This document shows, piece by piece, positions 39,974 to 43,474 of a stretch of 43,474 nt of DNA (within the stretch, counting starts at the first letter, position 1; each line of letters begins with the position of its first letter). The position numbers and the translations under genes were made by a program. Below the pieces are notes generated by a model that did no database searches, was not told the origin of the DNA, and saw only the letters and a list, made by a program, of their open reading frames with translations. Where the stretch lies: the NCBI GenBank assembly GCA_027485795.1, contig JAIXQK010000155.1, positions 1 to 43,474 of the forward strand, written 5' to 3'. Origin of the DNA: Oxalobacteraceae bacterium. Its GTDB lineage: Bacteria; Pseudomonadota; Gammaproteobacteria; Burkholderiales; Burkholderiaceae_D.

Positions 39974-42031
39974 ATGGCCGAAGCGACAATCAACCCAGGC
40001 GGAACACAACCGCCCATGCCACCCGGTGTACCAACACTAGCGGGTGAACCCGGCGCAACCGGCGTTCCTGCAAACACTGGAGCGGGCCCTCGGCCTTTGC
40101 CAACAGCGGTGCAGGGCGTTGCCAGCGGATTCTCCTCATTCCGTGATTGGATGGATGGCGTCATCAAGCAGCCCGCCGTTCGTCGTGCGCTGTTACCGAT
40201 GACAGTCCTGCTGGTACTCGGGGTGACGGCGGTGGTGTTTCAGTCGACGCAATCGGTGCCCTATCGACCAATCATGCCCGGCATGACAGAGAACGACAAA
40301 ATGGCGGCGCTCGAGGCACTGAAAGCCGGTGATTTCAAGCCCAAGGTTGAGACGCAGAGTGGTCAAATTACTGTGCCTGAGGGGCGCTATCACGAAGCGC
40401 GAATTTTTCTGGCCGGGCAAGGTATCCCGAAAGAAGCCCAGCCGATCGGCATGGAGTCATTGAAAGACAAGTCGTCAATGACGACCAGTCAGTTCATGGA
40501 GCAAGTTCAGTACAACACTGCGATCGAGCAGGAGTTGTCACGCTCCATCATGCAGATTTCCACGATTAAAGCAGCACGAGTACATTTGGCTTTGCCAAAG
40601 CAATCTGTGTTTGTACGCGATCGCGCTACCCCGAAGGCTTCGGTGGTCGTCACACCGCATTCTGGCCGTGGTGTTTCAACGCCGCAGGTAAAAGCGATTG
40701 TGCATTTAGTGTCTTCGAGTGTGCCTTATCTCACCCCTGAAAACGTTTCAGTAGTAGATGATCAGGGCAATCTGCTGACTATGGATAACCCGGTCGATGC
40801 AGCGATGGGTCTGACCGTAGCGCAGATGCAGCACAAGCAGCGTACAGAAGAAACCTATAAGAATCGTGTCACCGAGTTGTTGGGTCCGGTAGTGGGTGAG
40901 GCTGCGGTACAGGCGCAGGTCAACCTGACCATGGACTACACCACGATTGAAACCACGACCGAAGATTTTGACGATAAAGACAAGGGCGTGAAGCCACGTT
41001 CCGAAGCGCTGACGACTGAGCGTAAGTTCAAGCTGGATCCAGAAGGTATCCCTGGCTCGCTGACGAACTCGCCGCCGCCAGATGCTGATCTGACCAAGAA
41101 CACCAATACCGACGAGAAGAAGCCGGCGACCAATGAAATCGTCACTACCCGGTCGACCCGTAACTTCGAAATGGATCGTCAGGTACGTCACACCAAGAAT
41201 TCGCCAGGCACGATCTCCCGTATCACGGTGGCTGTGGTGGTTGCTGAGCGTCCTGCGCCACCGCCGGCTGATGGTAAGCCGTTGCCGCCGGGTGCACCGA
41301 CCACGATTCCGTATACCCAGCAAGAACTGGATCGTATGTTGAACCTGGTACGTAGCTCGGTGGGTTACAACGAAGAGCGTGGTGATGTTGTCACGGTAGC
41401 ACCAGCACGTTTTGAGACCCTGGCACCTGAGCCTCCTAAGCCTTGGTATGCTGATCCGGACATCCAGAACGTGATTAAAATCGGTGTGGCGGCTTTCGTG
41501 ATCATCGTGTTCCTGCTCGCTGTGGTACGTCCGATGGTGAAAGGCCCGACGATTAACCAGCAGATCATGCCGCCCTACGGTCCGACGCCGGAAGAGGTCA
41601 AGCAACTCGAGGCCCAGGCGGCCGAAGAGGCCAAGGCCCAGCTCGAGAACAAGATGGCAGAAGAGGCCAAGATCGCCGAAGAGGAGCAAGCTGCGGCCTT
41701 GGCACTGGCTGCCGAAGAAGCCCGCATCGCGGAAGAGGCTGAGCAGTACGCTGCTGCCGAAGCTGCCGCGGTTGCCGAAGCGGCTGCTGCCGAGGGCGAG
41801 TATGGCGAGGATGGCGAATTGAACGAGGATGAGCTGGAGCTTGAAGACGGTGAGAGCCTGGATGAGCTGCGTGCACGGATGCAGGCGATGAAGCCGAAGA
41901 AACCTACCTTCTCCGCCGAGATGCTGGATACCGCCAACAGCTATGATGACAAGGTTGCGCTGATCCGGATGTTGGTGGCGCAAGAGTCTGGCCGGGTGGC
42001 GCTGGTCTTGAAGAACATGGTCCGTAATTAA
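39974..42031 (+). CDS. fliF: FliF, MS-ring protein with extended cytoplasmic linker
   Basis: Forms the MS ring in the inner membrane; its C-terminal tail binds the switch protein FliG. Two membrane helices flank the periplasmic part: LLPMTVLLVLGVTAVVFQ (about residues 74-91) and IKIGVAAFVIIVFLLAVVRP (about 500-519). Ring motifs include YRPIMPGMTENDKMAALEAL and ARVHLALPKQSVFVRDRATPKASVVV. At 685 residues it is over 100 longer than usual. The excess is an Ala/Glu-rich, probably coiled-coil and acidic stretch (about residues 535-630) before the FliG-binding tail (639-685: MKPKKPTFSAEML, SYDDKVALIRMLV, GRVALVLKNMVR). A proline/glycine-rich extension also precedes the first helix. Confidence 0.96.
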   Translation: MAEATINPGGTQPPMPPGVPTLAGEPGATGVPANTGAGPRPLPTAVQGVASGFSSFRDWMDGVIKQPAVRRALLPMTVLLVLGVTAVVFQSTQSVPYRPIMPGMTENDKMAALEALKAGDFKPKVETQSGQITVPEGRYHEARIFLAGQGIPKEAQPIGMESLKDKSSMTTSQFMEQVQYNTAIEQELSRSIMQISTIKAARVHLALPKQSVFVRDRATPKASVVVTPHSGRGVSTPQVKAIVHLVSSSVPYLTPENVSVVDDQGNLLTMDNPVDAAMGLTVAQMQHKQRTEETYKNRVTELLGPVVGEAAVQAQVNLTMDYTTIETTTEDFDDKDKGVKPRSEALTTERKFKLDPEGIPGSLTNSPPPDADLTKNTNTDEKKPATNEIVTTRSTRNFEMDRQVRHTKNSPGTISRITVAVVVAERPAPPPADGKPLPPGAPTTIPYTQQELDRMLNLVRSSVGYNEERGDVVTVAPARFETLAPEPPKPWYADPDIQNVIKIGVAAFVIIVFLLAVVRPMVKGPTINQQIMPPYGPTPEEVKQLEAQAAEEAKAQLENKMAEEAKIAEEEQAAALALAAEEARIAEEAEQYAAAEAAAVAEAAAAEGEYGEDGELNEDELELEDGESLDELRARMQAMKPKKPTFSAEMLDTANSYDDKVALIRMLVAQESGRVALVLKNMVRN

Positions 42032-42063
42032 GACGGCCTACTAACCCCGGTACTGGAACTATC

Positions 42064-42306
42064 ATGGCAGACGAACAGAAAGTCGCACCTAAAGCAGAGC
42101 AGACGCCCGAAGAACTCGAGGCGATGAAAAACAAAATGAAGCCGAAGAAAAAGAAGCCCACGCTTCCGGCTGACATGCTGTCAGATGCAAAAAGTTACGA
42201 CGACAAGCTGATGCTGGTGAAATTCCTCACTGAGAAAGAAAAGGGCCGCGTGGTCCTGATGGTGAAGAATATGCTGCGTGGTATTAGCGACCCAAAAAAG
42301 AAATAA
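42064..42306 (+). CDS. Free-standing FliF C-terminal-tail-like protein
   Basis: 80 residues. After a short charged lead (TPEELEAMKNK), residues 25-74 match the FliG-binding tail of FliF encoded just upstream (residues 639-685). MKPKKKKPTLPADML corresponds to MKPKKPTFSAEML, SYDDKLMLVKFLTE to SYDDKVALIRMLVA, and GRVVLMVKNMLR to GRVALVLKNMVR. It has no membrane segment, so it should be soluble, and it ends in a basic DPKKK. It begins 32 bases after fliF and ends 39 bases before fliG, in the same operon. By analogy it should bind the N-terminal domain of FliG, competing with or adding to the FliF-FliG contact. I know of no named gene of this kind. The DNA has diverged, so this is not a recent duplication. 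Confidence 0.85.
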   Translation: MADEQKVAPKAEQTPEELEAMKNKMKPKKKKPTLPADMLSDAKSYDDKLMLVKFLTEKEKGRVVLMVKNMLRGISDPKKK

Positions 42307-42345
42307 CAAGTAGGACCCAAAGGAAAGTAGTCATCGAGGTAGATC

Positions 42346-43392
42346 ATGGCAGATAACACAACAATTCCAGGAATGTCGGACGATCTCAAGCGCGAGCTGG
42401 GCGAGATCACCAATGTGCAGCGCGCTGCCGTCCTGATGCTCTTGCTGGGCGAAGACCTGGCATCTAACATCATCAGCTACCTGGATCCGAAAGAGGTGCA
42501 GGAACTTGGTGCTGCGATGGTGTCGGTGGCCGATATGTCGCAAGAAGCGGTGAACGTGGTGCTCGATGAGTTCGTTGATATGCTCAAGAAGCAGACCAGT
42601 CTCTCGCTCGGCACCACCGAATATGTAGAAACAGTACTCAAGCGCGCGCTGGGTCCGGATAAAGCGGCATCAGTGCTATCACGCATCATGCCCGGCCGAG
42701 CCAGTCGTGGTCTGGAAATTTTGCAGTGGATGGATGCACGCGCGATTGCTGAAATGATTCGTGGTGAGCACCCGCAGGTAACTGCGATTATTTTGTCGGT
42801 ACTTGAGTCCGAAGTGGCGGCTGATGTATTGGCCTTCTTACCGGAAGAGTCGCGTGCCGAGGTGGTACAGCGCGTTGCCAGTCTGGATACGGTGCAGCCT
42901 TCCGCGATGGAAGAGCTTGAAACCATTATGAAAAAGCAGTTCTCGAATAATGCATCCGCCTCATCGTCCAGCTTTGGTGGTATTAAAGCAGCCGCCAAGA
43001 TCATGAACTTCACCAAGGTGGAGTTGGAATCTTCCATCTTGCAAGGTGTGGGTCAGATCGACGAAGAGCTGGCACTGCGTATCCAGGACAATATGTTCAG
43101 CTTCGAGAATCTGGCCGCGGTGGACAACCGTGGTATCCAGGCGCTCATGCGTGCAGTCGAGCCCGATATGCTGATGATCGCCTTGAAGGGTGCGACCGAA
43201 GAGGTCAAGACCAAGTTCCTCGACAATATGTCGAGTCGTGCGCGTGGCATGTTCGTCGACGATATGGAAGGCAAAGGCCCACTGCGTATGACTGAAGTGG
43301 AAGATGCGCAGAAGAAGATCATGCGTCAGGCCAGAAAGCTGTCCGAGAAGGGCGAACTGATCCTGGCATCCGGCGGAGCAGACTTTGTCTGA
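42346..43392 (+). CDS. fliG: FliG, motor switch protein
   Basis: Rotor protein at the cytoplasmic face of the MS ring; it generates torque with the stator and reverses with FliM. 348 residues. The N-terminal FliF-binding domain includes ITNVQRAAVLMLLLGEDLASNIISYL. The middle domain has the conserved RGEHPQVTAIILSVL. The C-terminal torque helix region has SSRARGMFVDDMEGKGPLRMTEVEDAQKKIM with charged residues in place. GAGGTAGATC precedes the ATG. It ends at 43392, overlapping the probable fliH start. Confidence 0.97.
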   Translation: MADNTTIPGMSDDLKRELGEITNVQRAAVLMLLLGEDLASNIISYLDPKEVQELGAAMVSVADMSQEAVNVVLDEFVDMLKKQTSLSLGTTEYVETVLKRALGPDKAASVLSRIMPGRASRGLEILQWMDARAIAEMIRGEHPQVTAIILSVLESEVAADVLAFLPEESRAEVVQRVASLDTVQPSAMEELETIMKKQFSNNASASSSSFGGIKAAAKIMNFTKVELESSILQGVGQIDEELALRIQDNMFSFENLAAVDNRGIQALMRAVEPDMLMIALKGATEEVKTKFLDNMSSRARGMFVDDMEGKGPLRMTEVEDAQKKIMRQARKLSEKGELILASGGADFV

Positions 43393-43474
43393 GGTACGTA
43401 CCGCGCGCAAGCGCAACGAGTGGTTGCCGAATCGGATGTTCGATCCGACCACCAACCCGTTCGCCGTGCAAAAC
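43385..43474 (+). CDS. fliH: Probable start of fliH (cut by window end)
   Basis: An open frame runs to the window end, starting at a TTG that overlaps the last bases of fliG (predicted SEVRTARKRNEWLPNRM...). The only 30 codons visible show no family motif. The call rests on the usual fliFGHIJ order. The ATG at 43436 is an alternative start. Confidence 0.4.
   Translation, partial: MSEVRTARKRNEWLPNRMFDPTTNPFAVQN

Noticed and set aside
40748-41983. Long open frame (411 codons) on the minus strand inside fliF
   Set aside because: It lies wholly antisense to a clear fliF, has no recognisable motif, and consists of the Arg/His/Leu-rich composition expected from the reverse frame of a GC-rich gene.
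1-43474. Insertion sequences, tRNA or rRNA genes, CRISPR arrays, phage genes
   Set aside because: No transposase, integrase, tRNA-like cloverleaf or regularly spaced repeat array was recognised by reading either strand.

Overview
The window is a polar-type flagellar gene cluster from a Gram-negative proteobacterium. FlgH and FlgI (L and P rings) imply an outer membrane. The sigma-54 plus sigma-28 control and the order activator-fliE-fliF-fliG suggest a beta- or gammaproteobacterium with polar flagella. I cannot name the species from sequence alone. A flagellin-glycosylation island is inserted between two flagellin genes.

Layout. 1-8583 (+): flgF (5' end cut by the window), flgG, flgH, flgI, a short flgJ, a very large flgK, flgL. 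8661-13880 (+): fliD, flaG and flagellin fliC1, each preceded by a sigma-28 type promoter with the exact 11-bp spacer; a strong terminator follows fliC1. 13999-15588 (+): a TPR-glycosyltransferase. 26780-15605 (-): a 13-gene operon for making and attaching an unusual CDP-linked deoxysugar (four putative glycan genes, rfbF, rfbG, 3,5-epimerase, C-methyltransferase, aminotransferase, formyltransferase, WbqC-like, CmcI-like, methyltransferase). 31572-26959 (-): three tandem TPR-glycosyltransferase paralogues. 31909-36564 (+): a small TPR-like protein and a giant 1320-residue flagellin, fliC2. 36651-37881 (+): three small genes of unclear role. 38082-43474 (+): a sigma-54 activator with a degenerate receiver domain, fliE, fliF, a small protein that copies the C-terminal tail of FliF, fliG, and probably the start of fliH.

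How it fits together. Five sigma-54 promoters precede the sugar operon, the TPR-glycosyltransferase operon, the small TPR gene, fliC2 and the activator gene itself. Upstream of each lies a palindrome of the form CGGCAA-N4-YTGCCG (one copy imperfect), which I infer is the binding site of the activator encoded at 38082. Flagellum assembly, the giant flagellin and flagellin glycosylation would then form one regulon, while fliD, flaG and fliC1 are late sigma-28 genes. The axial proteins FlgK, FliD, FliC1 and FliC2 are all enlarged by repeated modules. The most novel-looking items are the free-standing FliF-tail protein between fliF and fliG, the shared palindrome network, the four FlmG-like TPR-glycosyltransferases and the modular giant filament proteins.
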